Shown: positions 1 to 7,356 of the stretch, in pieces
Position numbering within the stretch: position 1 is the stretch's first letter
How the letters are laid out: each line of letters begins with the position of its first letter
From: Burkholderiaceae bacterium
GTDB taxonomy: Bacteria > Pseudomonadota > Gammaproteobacteria > Burkholderiales > Burkholderiaceae
NCBI GenBank assembly: GCA_947452535.1
Contig: CANGCM010000004.1
Location: forward strand, 1-64,000
DNA: 64,000 nucleotides
Direction of reading: 5' to 3'
Made by a program: the position numbers and the translations under genes
Notes under the pieces: generated by a model
Seen by the model: the letters and a program-made list of their open reading frames with translations, nothing else
What the model was told of the DNA's origin: nothing
The model's database searches: none

Positions 1-284
1 CTTAATCCAGATCCTCTTTATTAATTGCCTTTCGCCTCTTCAAAAGAGTTAACTAGAGCAATTACGTTTTAAAAAATAGGAGTAATGAGGCTTTTAGTTA
101 ACTTTGGAGCAACGAGGCGTTAGTTTTTTTTCCAAAAATCCTTTGGCTTTTAAAACCAAAGAGAGATCTAGGATTTCTTGTGATTACTTTAAATTAGTCA
201 CGCAAATACTCATACGCCGATAATGAGGCGACGTAAGCTCTTGAAATCCTAATTTTTCTTTGGATGTCTGCCCTCATGATCCTT

Positions 285-317
285 TGGTCCCAGGCTCAAG
301 TCCTGGTAGGCTCACCA
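285..317 (+). tRNA. tRNA-like 3' fragment (T arm, acceptor strand and CCA)
   Basis: The sequence reads as the 3' end of a tRNA. A perfect 5-bp T stem (CCAGG/CCTGG) closes a 7-nt loop CTCAAGT, followed by a 7-nt acceptor strand, discriminator A and an encoded CCA. I cannot find the matching 5' acceptor strand (GAGCCTA) upstream, so this is a remnant or half-site, not a working tRNA. 3' tRNA fragments are classic leftovers of site-specific integration. An upstream CTCATGA could be a CAT anticodon loop, but its stem does not pair. Confidence 0.45.
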
Positions 318-330
318 ATGAAATCAAAGA

Positions 331-364
331 CTTAGGGGAAAATTCCTAAGCTGCTTTTCTTTCT
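331..364 (+). terminator. Hairpin with T-rich tail behind the tRNA-like fragment
   Basis: CTTAGG and CCTAAG form a 6-bp stem around an 8-nt loop, followed by a tail rich in T but interrupted by C and G. It sits 13 nt after the CCA of the tRNA-like fragment, where a tRNA terminator is expected. Weak as an intrinsic terminator. Confidence 0.35.
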
Positions 365-460
365 ATGCCACTAAATGTTTAAGTAATCCCCACATATTTT
401 TAGCGAGGCTCCAAAGGTGGATATTGAGTTCATTAATCGTCCTCATGAACCTTGTTTTGG

Positions 461-523
461 GGTGGGTGAGGGGGTACTGGTCCGGTTGCTAACACAATGG
501 GGGTTCGAGTTTGTCACCTACCT
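461..523 (+). tRNA. Degenerate tRNA-like remnant
   Basis: GGTGGGTG at the 5' end pairs with CACCTACC at the 3' end (8 bp, one G-T wobble), and the interior contains the T-loop signature GGGTTCGAGT. The element is only 63 nt. The T stem pairs poorly and no proper anticodon stem forms, although TTGCTAA resembles a GCT (Ser) anticodon loop. It looks like a decayed or deleted tRNA; chance similarity is possible. Confidence 0.25.
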
Positions 524-619
524 ATGACTAAAGAAAATGTCATCGCAGCCATGGGTTAGTAATCAATATCCGATGGCTGCGTTATTTGCCGTGCGCAGGC
601 ATAACCAATACAGAAGGGT

Positions 620-1255
620 TTAATCAATCCAAGTGATAAAGCTATCTTTGGGTCGCCTCACCTTTTTAAGCTTCACCAGCCAATCTTCATCGGCTTTTCT
701 GTATCCCAAGGGAAGCAGAAGAACGCTACGTAAGTTCTTTTCTTTTAAATTGAGGATCTGATCAACGGCTAAAGGGTTAAAGCCTTCCATGGGGGTGCAA
801 TCTACTTCTTCTTCGGCAGCAGCAATTAAAGCAGTACCAAGTCCGATGTAAGCCTGTTTAGTGGCATGGACGAAATTAATCTCAGGGCCTCTTGGGGGAT
901 AGCCTTCAAGTAGTTTTTGACGATATACCTCGCGATCTTTGAGAACCACATTACGAATCTCATTGGTCAAATCAAAAGCCCTATTAATGCGATCAGCGGT
1001 GTAGTCATCCCAAGCAGCAAATACTAATAAGTGGGAACAATCCGTCACTGGAGATTGGTTATTGGCAGCAGGTTTTATTTTTTCACGAAGCGCTTTATTA
1101 GTGATGACCAACAACTCATAAGGCTGCAGTCCGCTTGAGCTGGCAGTTAGTCTTACGGCCTCTAAAATTCGGTCAACTTTGTCTTGCGGGACAACTTTAC
1201 TGGGGTCCATCTTTTTAGTGGCATAGCGCCACTGTAATTTATCTATGAGACTCAT
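620..1255 (-). CDS. Nitroreductase family NAD(P)H-dependent oxidoreductase
   Basis: A 211-residue protein of the FMN-dependent nitroreductase fold, similar to NfsB/dihydropteridine-reductase-type enzymes. The N-terminal RYATKKMD segment (residues 10-17) matches the usual R-x-S/A-T-K-x-F/M-D motif, SSSGLQPYELLVI follows as the flavin-contact strand, and the C-terminal LLLPLGYRKADEDW resembles the 'lpiGy' segment of the family. Expected role is two-electron reduction of nitro, quinone or enone substrates with NAD(P)H in the cytoplasm. It is the last gene of a minus-strand operon Bug - hydrolase - nitroreductase, 57 nt after the hydrolase, so it probably takes part in catabolism of the same solute. 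The natural substrate cannot be read from the sequence. Confidence 0.85.
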   Translation of the reverse strand: MSLIDKLQWRYATKKMDPSKVVPQDKVDRILEAVRLTASSSGLQPYELLVITNKALREKIKPAANNQSPVTDCSHLLVFAAWDDYTADRINRAFDLTNEIRNVVLKDREVYRQKLLEGYPPRGPEINFVHATKQAYIGLGTALIAAAEEEVDCTPMEGFNPLAVDQILNLKEKNLRSVLLLPLGYRKADEDWLVKLKKVRRPKDSFITWID

Positions 1256-1312
1256 AAATCTTCCTTAAAATATGGTTTGTCTTGTTATCGTTACTATCAG
1301 AGCATCTTTGGG

Positions 1313-2482
1313 TTAGATGCCCTCAACAGAGCCACCCAAGCGCCTGCTAATCCAATCCGTCATATAGTCCACAACCATCGTGCTATTGTCGGCACCGCAG
1401 TGCTCGGCACCACCATCAAACAGCGAAAAAACCTTCAATTCTTTATCGGGGCTATTAATGGCCGCGGCAATCGTTTTTTCTGCATGCCATAAAGGAATTT
1501 GACGATCGTTCTCACCATGCACCACCAGTAACGGACATTTAATTTGATGTGCAATGGGCTCCAAAGTCATTTGCTTTACAACTTCCATTGTTTTTTCAAA
1601 AGTGTCCTGACCAAATACCCAATTAACATGCTCTGCATAACCTGGAACAGAGGGCTCTCCCTGCCCATTTAGTCGTCCCTGCACCGCATGACCGTAATCG
1701 AAGATCGCCCCCCAGGCTACGCAGCATTTAAAGCGGGGTTCAAATGCTGCAGCCCTCGGTGCGTAATAGCCGCCAAGGCTCAAAGCCATGATCCCAATTC
1801 TATTAGGGTCGACATCTGATCTGGTTTCTAAATAATCCACACAAGCAGATGCAGACCGTTCAGTATCGGGCCCGCTGGTTAAGTTCTGTAGGCGCAAGGC
1901 AGCCCCAATACCGGGGTGATCAACAATCAAAGCAGAAACGCCGCGTCTTTTCAATTCATCAGCGATGGCTGAATAGACGATCTCTTTGGTCAAGTCGAGT
2001 CCATTAAAGTGCACCATACAAGGTGTCTTTTCAGAGCCTGGCGCCTTCATAAATATAGCTGGTAAGTAGGTCCCCTCATATGGAACTTGGACATACTCAA
2101 TGGGCTCCTTACGAAACCGCAGTCCCTTTTCGTAGGCAGCTATTCCCTTTTTGTAAGCTACCAGTCGCCTTGGATCCTTATGACTCGGCATTCTTTCCGC
2201 TAATTGAAAATATAGCCCTACTCTTAGATATTTACGCCCAGCTGATAGCAAGTTGCCAGCTGCTTCATCTACTTGGGCTAAGCGCTCAACCCGCTCAGCC
2301 ATTTTGACCCAACTTTCAAACCAAGCATTTTGCGCTGTAACGTCGCCACCTAAAGCCTTGATTCCCGCATACTCTTTTAATGAGCGGCAGGCTTCATCGA
2401 CCTCAGCAATCTGACCGCCACGATTTAAGGCCGACATCACCGCTAAACTCCAGGTGTAATTATTCGGAAAATATTCAAACAT
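1313..2482 (-). CDS. Alpha/beta hydrolase, dihydroxypseudooxynicotine-hydrolase-like
   Basis: A 389-residue alpha/beta hydrolase with a long helical N-terminal region and a C-terminal catalytic domain. The triad is readable as Ser235 in ALSLGGYY, Asp326 in HGENDRQIP and His361 in GGAEHCGADN. This layout, including the G-A-E-H-C histidine motif, resembles 2,6-dihydroxypseudooxynicotine hydrolase and FrsA-like esterases, which cleave C-C or ester bonds. There is no signal peptide, so it is cytoplasmic. It lies between a Bug receptor gene and a nitroreductase gene on the same strand. Three related hydrolases occur elsewhere in the window, each next to a Bug gene. Fold and triad are secure; whether the bond cut is ester, amide or C-C is not known. 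Confidence 0.85.
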   Translation of the reverse strand: MFEYFPNNYTWSLAVMSALNRGGQIAEVDEACRSLKEYAGIKALGGDVTAQNAWFESWVKMAERVERLAQVDEAAGNLLSAGRKYLRVGLYFQLAERMPSHKDPRRLVAYKKGIAAYEKGLRFRKEPIEYVQVPYEGTYLPAIFMKAPGSEKTPCMVHFNGLDLTKEIVYSAIADELKRRGVSALIVDHPGIGAALRLQNLTSGPDTERSASACVDYLETRSDVDPNRIGIMALSLGGYYAPRAAAFEPRFKCCVAWGAIFDYGHAVQGRLNGQGEPSVPGYAEHVNWVFGQDTFEKTMEVVKQMTLEPIAHQIKCPLLVVHGENDRQIPLWHAEKTIAAAINSPDKELKVFSLFDGGAEHCGADNSTMVVDYMTDWISRRLGGSVEGI

Positions 2483-2520
2483 TTGCGTCCCCCGTTAAAA
2501 ATGGATGTGATCTATTTCAC

Positions 2521-3522
2521 TTACTGCTTAGCTACTTTGGCAATCTTAAAAAGGCTATCCTGATAAGCAATATCTTCTCGAATAAATTGAGCAAAATCTT
2601 TTGGGGATGATCCTACTGATATCAATCCAATCTCATTAAAATGAGCCTTAATATCTGGCATCTTTAAAATCTGCTGAGTAGCTTGTTGGACTCGATCCAC
2701 TCGATCTGCGGGCGTTCCAGCTGGGTACCATAGGCCATACCACCCAAAGATTTTTTCCATCTCCTTAAAGCCAAACTCTGAAAACGTCGCCACATCTGGC
2801 AAGGCGGGGGATCGGATGCTACTCGAAATAGCGATCGGTAAAATTCTTTTCTCCTTCATTACCTGAATGGAGCCGACAGTGGAGACAAAAGTCATATCCA
2901 CTTGACCTGCTAAAACATCTGTTAAGGCTGGTCCGCCCCCTTTATATGGAACATGGGCAATCTGAATACTAGCTGAATGATTGAATAATTCACCGGCAAG
3001 GTGAGTTAAGTTTCCCTCCCCGCCTGATGAATAATTGAGTTGCCCAGGTTTAGATTTTGCTAAGGCAATTAATTCCTTCAGTGATTTCGCTGGAACGGCA
3101 TCATTCAACACCAATACCAAGCCGTAACTTCTGCCGAGTTGTGTTACTGGTGAAAAATCTTTTATTGGATCAAACGGAAGCTTTTTATATAAAGCGGAGT
3201 TGGCTGTAAAAGACCCTGTCATGAATAACATCGTATATCCATCGGGCGCTGATTTTGCTACTAGATCGGCGCCAATAATGCCGTTTGCTCCAGCGCGATT
3301 TTCAACAATCACTGGCGTGCCCAAGATGTCGGTTAGTTTTTGCCCAAATTTTCTTGCTAAAGAATCTAAAGGACCCCCAGCGGGAAAAGGAATAATCATT
3401 TTAATTGGCCGAGTGGGCCATTTCTCCGAAGGGGTGCTTTGTGAAAGTGCCAAAGAGGAGCTTGTCAGGACAAGAGCCATCAGCAAAGCGCGAGTAAAAG
3501 AATTCCGAGAAATCATATACAA
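2521..3522 (-). CDS. Bug/TctC-family periplasmic solute-binding protein
   Basis: A 333-residue extracytoplasmic receptor of the tripartite tricarboxylate transporter family. A signal peptide ends near SLALSQS, followed by the family opening PTRPIKMIIPFPAGGPLDSLAR; AHVPYKGGGPALTD is the conserved mid-domain motif. The track start is TTG, with AAAGGA nine bases upstream. The in-frame ATG two codons later is the alternative. It is the first gene of the Bug - hydrolase - nitroreductase operon and presumably captures that operon's substrate. Binding-pocket loops differ from those of the other Bugs here, so the ligand is probably different, but it cannot be predicted. Confidence 0.92.
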   Translation of the reverse strand: MYMISRNSFTRALLMALVLTSSSLALSQSTPSEKWPTRPIKMIIPFPAGGPLDSLARKFGQKLTDILGTPVIVENRAGANGIIGADLVAKSAPDGYTMLFMTGSFTANSALYKKLPFDPIKDFSPVTQLGRSYGLVLVLNDAVPAKSLKELIALAKSKPGQLNYSSGGEGNLTHLAGELFNHSASIQIAHVPYKGGGPALTDVLAGQVDMTFVSTVGSIQVMKEKRILPIAISSSIRSPALPDVATFSEFGFKEMEKIFGWYGLWYPAGTPADRVDRVQQATQQILKMPDIKAHFNEIGLISVGSSPKDFAQFIREDIAYQDSLFKIAKVAKQ

Positions 3523-3913
3523 AAGTGTCTTTCCTTTGTGGCATCAGTGCAGGGGATTATTCAACCTAGAAAATCAGTCTACCAAATCTTCAATCGCATT
3601 GGGACCTTAATGAACCTCTGTTTTTGGCAATAACAAAAAGAACCTCTCTATAGTAAAAAGTTATAAACAATCGAAAATTTTGCGTTGAATTCTATTGCGC
3701 AATCCTCCATTGCGAGCCAAGGAGATTAGATCATTGAAAGTCATATCAGGATAAACCCCATGATTAGCACATGTTAGGCTCAATTTCCTTGACCTGCCAT
3801 TCTGCAGTATTAGAATAAAAATCAGTAGCTCGCAAAATTCTAGACGAGCATATTCTCGAGACAAGTCATGCTATTTAATTTCATATAAAAAATAAGACTC
3901 ACCGGAGACAATC
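3523..3913. other. Divergent intergenic region, no supported gene
   Basis: This stretch separates the divergent Bug operon (minus) and the LVIVD operon (plus), so both promoters must lie here. The only track ORF (3661-3864, minus, 67 aa) starts with TTG, has no visible ribosome binding site and matches nothing I recognise. I see no strong palindrome or terminator. Confidence 0.5.
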
Positions 3914-5374
3914 ATGTTATCAATCACCGTTCGCTTTTTTTGTATTCTATTTGCTTTCATGGCCTATGGCGGCATGGCGCATGCAGCCGATGGTTCAAAG
4001 CCCGAAGCAAAAAACATGAGGCTTGTAGGTTACAGCGATCTTCAGGGTAGAACAGCATATCAGCCTACGATTCAAAAACAAGGTGATCGCTGGATTGCTT
4101 ATATTGGTCATCATGGCGACTATCGACTAAATTCCCAAAGTGGAAAAATGGAAAATAATGGCACGTCTATTATTGATGTAACGGATCCAAAAAAACCAAA
4201 GCTGTTAAAACATATTCCGGGGGAAGAGGGTAAGGCGGAACAAGGTGGAGCGCAGATGGTGCGGATCTGTTCTGGTGCAAGCTTACCCAAAGCAGACAAG
4301 AATAAATTCTATATGTTGCGCGTATTTGGTAACCAAGCCCATGAAATGTGGGATGTAAGCGAACCAGAAAATCCTAGCTTAATCACTACCATCGTAAAAG
4401 GTTTAAAAGGGACGCATAAGAATTTTTGGGAATGTGACACAGGTATAGCCTATTTAGTATCGGGAAATCCACAGTGGCGGACAAACCGCATGACCCAAAT
4501 TTATGATCTTTCTGACCCCACTAAACCTGTATTCATCAGAGACTTCGGACTTGCTGGTCAGCAGCCTGGCGCCGGCGGAGCAGTACCAATCTCATTACAT
4601 GGTCCAATCTCAACCGGCCCGAAAGGCAATCGAGTGTATTTTGGATATGGGACCAATACAGATGGAGTGTTGCAGATCGTAGATCGTGAAAAATTACTCA
4701 ATGGTCCTAAGGAGCCAACGCCTGAGAATTTAGCATATCCCCAAGTTTCTCGTTTAGAGCTGCCGCCAATGCATGGCGCACATACTACGCTGCCATTAAT
4801 GAATATGGATTTTCCAGCGTTTAAGAATAACTTGCTAGGCAACAAAGGCGATATCTTAGTTGTAACGAATGAGGCGATTCAAAAAGAATGTTTAGAAGGG
4901 CGTCAAATGATTTGGTTTCTTGACATTACAGCTGAAACTAAACCATTTGGTATTTCTAACTGGGCTGTCCCCGATATGCCTGGCAACTGGTGTAAGCGTG
5001 GGGGGCGACACGGCAGCCACTCATCCAATGAAAATATGGCTGAAGTTTATGCTAAGAAAATCATGTTTTTTGCTTACTTTAATGCGGGTGTGAGGGCATT
5101 AGATATTCGGGATCCATTTGCTCCGAAGGAGATTGCTTACTATATTCCTGCGATGAACGAGAATACTGTTGTGCTGGAAACTCCTGGAGGAATAGCGGGC
5201 TCTAAATTACCCTATACAAAAGCCGCTACAACAAAAGCCATTCAGACGAATAACGTTGAGGTTGATGAACGTGGCTATATTTATATAGTAGACCGAGCTA
5301 ATACTGGTATGCATATTTTAGAGTTGACTGGAGATGCTCGTAAAATTGCCAACTGGAATGCGGCCATCAAGTAA
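3914..5374 (+). CDS. Secreted LVIVD-repeat protein
   Basis: A 486-residue exported protein with a clear signal peptide (cut near GGMAHA-ADG). The body is made of beta-propeller-like repeats of the LVIVD type, visible as recurring phrases such as GTSIIDVTDPKKPKLL, HEMWDVSEPENPSLI, TQIYDLSDPTKPVFI and RALDIRDPFAPKEI. LVIVD proteins are surface or periplasmic, of unknown chemistry. Several histidine-rich loops (YIGHHGDY, GRHGSHSS, PMHGAHT) could bind metal. It starts at ATG and its TAA overlaps the ATG of the next gene (TAATG), so it is translationally coupled to a cupredoxin-like protein. It probably forms a membrane-associated redox or hydrolase module with the two genes behind it. Confidence 0.85.
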   Translation: MLSITVRFFCILFAFMAYGGMAHAADGSKPEAKNMRLVGYSDLQGRTAYQPTIQKQGDRWIAYIGHHGDYRLNSQSGKMENNGTSIIDVTDPKKPKLLKHIPGEEGKAEQGGAQMVRICSGASLPKADKNKFYMLRVFGNQAHEMWDVSEPENPSLITTIVKGLKGTHKNFWECDTGIAYLVSGNPQWRTNRMTQIYDLSDPTKPVFIRDFGLAGQQPGAGGAVPISLHGPISTGPKGNRVYFGYGTNTDGVLQIVDREKLLNGPKEPTPENLAYPQVSRLELPPMHGAHTTLPLMNMDFPAFKNNLLGNKGDILVVTNEAIQKECLEGRQMIWFLDITAETKPFGISNWAVPDMPGNWCKRGGRHGSHSSNENMAEVYAKKIMFFAYFNAGVRALDIRDPFAPKEIAYYIPAMNENTVVLETPGGIAGSKLPYTKAATTKAIQTNNVEVDERGYIYIVDRANTGMHILELTGDARKIANWNAAIK

Positions 5375-5748
5375 TGAGGGGTAGATCATTTCCCTCTTTA
5401 CTAATTGGAGGCCTCATTATTCTGGTGGCATCATTTACTCAAGCGGCCCAGGAAAAAGTATTCATGATTGAGTTGCTTGATGGCAAGATGCTTGGCCCAA
5501 AGACAATGCAGGTCAAGCGCTATGATACGGTTCGCTGGAAGGTAAAAAGTAACGAAGCGGGCGAATTACATATGCATGCTTATCATATTGAAATTCCAGT
5601 CAGTTCTTCCAAAGTTTCTGAGTATTCCTTTAAGGCGCAGGCAAGCGGTAGATTTCAGTTGGAGTGGCATCCCGCGGTAAAAAGCGGCTCTAGTTATAGA
5701 GCTGCGCACCAGGAACCATTAGCACTTCTCGAGGTTTATCCCCAATAG
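5374..5748 (+). CDS. Small exported cupredoxin-like protein
   Basis: A 124-residue protein with an N-terminal signal peptide (cut near FTQAAQE) and a single beta-sandwich domain resembling cupredoxins. TMQVKRYDTVRWKVKSNEAG is the strand pair that usually precedes the first copper histidine, followed by ELHMHAYHIEI and a C-terminal LEWHP. Histidines are present at plausible ligand positions, but the canonical cupredoxin cysteine is absent, so a blue type 1 copper site is unlikely; a histidine-only copper site or pure scaffold is possible. It starts in the TAATG overlap with the LVIVD gene and is followed after 9 nt by a membrane protein gene. Confidence 0.7.
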   Translation: MRGRSFPSLLIGGLIILVASFTQAAQEKVFMIELLDGKMLGPKTMQVKRYDTVRWKVKSNEAGELHMHAYHIEIPVSSSKVSEYSFKAQASGRFQLEWHPAVKSGSSYRAAHQEPLALLEVYPQ

Positions 5749-5757
5749 ATTGCCGCA

Positions 5758-7194
5758 TTGAAGTTATCTAGCGCCCTACAGAAAATGATTGGTGCACTAT
5801 CTCTCATAGGGCTGATTGTGTTGCCACGTGCTTCCTTTGCACATGCTTTTGATGAGCGATACGACCTGCCTATTCCCTTGAGTTTTTTTATCTGCGGAGC
5901 AATTCTGATTGTTTTGTTTACTTATCTGCTTGCTATTCTTTTTGTTAAGGAAGACCAAAAGCTCAAGCAATGGATTTCTGGATCTCATACTACGGATTCA
6001 CTGCTTTTTCATATCCCACTAATATTACAAGCTCTAGTAAATGCACTCGTTATTTTCAGTTTGTGTTTTATTATCCTCCTGTCATTTTTCGGGCCGAGTA
6101 ATCCTCTGATGAATATGGCCTCCCACTTTATTTGGGTTAATTGGTGGGTTGGCGTACCACTACTCTTTGCAATGTTCGGGTCGATGATGCATGGCATTGA
6201 TCCTTTTCAGGCTATTGCCACCCTGTGTAAGACGGAATTAAGGGTGAATCTTTCTAGATCCTTAATAAATCTAATGGCTGCTCTAGGCAGATGGCCTGCA
6301 GTTATCGGTTTACTTTATTGGTGCTGGATTGAGGTGGTATACCCCAATGCGGCTTTACCGAAATATCTAGGTGTGTTGGTGACTATGTGGCTTATCTCAG
6401 GAATCATTGGGAGAATGATTTTGGGCAATCAAGGGTGGAATGAAAATTGGGATTTTTTTAGAATTTATTTTTCTTATTTTGGGAATATTTCACCCTTATA
6501 CCGCTTTAAAGGCTCGGTATATATAGGTAAGCCATTTGTTCGTTTGATTCAAGATGCAAGGCCTTATCCAGGAAATGTTGCATTTGTTATTGCCATGCTT
6601 TCCACCGTTCTATTTGATGGCCTTCATAGCAGTCCAGTGTGGCTAGGATTTCAAACACTCTTTGAAGGTCGGTTTGATAATAATGGCTACTTTCTTGGAT
6701 TTTTGGGGGTCCTTCTAGTTTGGGCTTTTTTTTATTTTGTCTTTTTGGGAGCTTGCTTATTGGTGCCCCAAAATTCTCATGCAAAAATAGGAGGTAGACT
6801 TTCAAATGCGATGTATATTGCTGAAATATTTGCGCCAACACTTATTCCTATTGCCCTTGCTTACCATATAGCCCATAACTTCTCTAGCCTCATTATTCAG
6901 GGCCAAAATATCTTCATTCTCTCTTCGGATCCTCTGAATCAGGGTTGGAATTTATTCGGCACCGCCAATTTTTATCCAAACATTTCAATATTGGATGCAA
7001 AAACAGTTTGGTATGTTGCCTTAATTTCTATTGTGATTGGTCATGTGGTTTCAATTTTTCTAACTCACTTGGTAGCTATAAAAGAGTTTAAAAATTCAGC
7101 GATAGCAGGTAAGGCAGTCCTTCCATTAACCATATTGATGATTCTATTTACAGCAGTAAGCTTAATGATTCTAGCCGAGCCACTCGTTAGCTAA
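5758..7194 (+). CDS. Polytopic membrane protein (fenitrothion-hydrolase-like annotation family)
   Basis: A 478-residue integral membrane protein with a signal-like first segment followed by the motif HAFDERYDLPIPLSF and about ten hydrophobic helices. Conserved-looking polar positions include DGLHSSPVWLG and AYHIAHNFSS. From memory, homologues starting with H-x-x-x-x-RYDLPxPL are often labelled 'fenitrothion hydrolase' in public annotation; I treat that as a family tag, not a function. The track start is TTG at 5758, 9 nt after the cupredoxin gene; an in-frame ATG at 5785 is the alternative, and neither has a strong Shine-Dalgarno sequence. The operon LVIVD - cupredoxin - membrane protein suggests an envelope complex, perhaps copper-dependent. 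Confidence 0.7.
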   Translation: MKLSSALQKMIGALSLIGLIVLPRASFAHAFDERYDLPIPLSFFICGAILIVLFTYLLAILFVKEDQKLKQWISGSHTTDSLLFHIPLILQALVNALVIFSLCFIILLSFFGPSNPLMNMASHFIWVNWWVGVPLLFAMFGSMMHGIDPFQAIATLCKTELRVNLSRSLINLMAALGRWPAVIGLLYWCWIEVVYPNAALPKYLGVLVTMWLISGIIGRMILGNQGWNENWDFFRIYFSYFGNISPLYRFKGSVYIGKPFVRLIQDARPYPGNVAFVIAMLSTVLFDGLHSSPVWLGFQTLFEGRFDNNGYFLGFLGVLLVWAFFYFVFLGACLLVPQNSHAKIGGRLSNAMYIAEIFAPTLIPIALAYHIAHNFSSLIIQGQNIFILSSDPLNQGWNLFGTANFYPNISILDAKTVWYVALISIVIGHVVSIFLTHLVAIKEFKNSAIAGKAVLPLTILMILFTAVSLMILAEPLVS

Positions 7195-7213
7195 CTCATG
7201 GGTAGTAAGTATT

Positions 7214-7229
7214 GCTAAGTTCGCTTAGC
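7214..7229 (+). terminator. UUCG-tetraloop hairpin after the membrane-protein gene
   Basis: GCTAAG and CTTAGC form a 6-bp stem closed by TTCG, 19 nt after the stop codon. There is no U-tract, so it may stabilise the mRNA 3' end or aid termination. A second inverted repeat, CTATTG-ACT-CAATAG, follows at 7255-7269 in the promoter region of the next operon. Confidence 0.4.
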
Positions 7230-7356
7230 TATCCTAAACCCCCTATGAAATCCTCTATTGACTCAATAGCTAGATCATCTAATCAATAACCAATGATTCA
7301 TATTCAAGTAAACGTTCATTTAGTATCATTTGGAAATACAAATTTAAGGGGGTTCC

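Larger units (their letters stand above)
1..619. other. Left-edge non-coding stretch
   Basis: No ORF with a plausible ribosome binding site or recognisable product lies here. The stretch holds two tRNA-like remnants and a hairpin, listed separately, and an AT-rich inverted repeat (CTTTGG at 141-146 against CCAAAG at 156-161, with AAATC/GATTT arms outside it). It lies downstream of the minus-strand nitroreductase gene, so it may include that operon's 3' end. No integrase is visible. Confidence 0.5.

Noticed and set aside
3200-3610. 136-codon plus-strand ORF
   Set aside because: Antisense to the Bug gene at 2521; codon pattern follows the real gene.
3661-3864. 67-codon ORF on the minus strand in the 3523-3913 gap
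   Set aside because: Starts with TTG, has no ribosome binding site, matches no known family and lies in a divergent promoter region.
5758-7194. Literal assignment as fenitrothion hydrolase
   Set aside because: The name is a recalled annotation label for the family; nothing in the sequence shows organophosphate hydrolysis.
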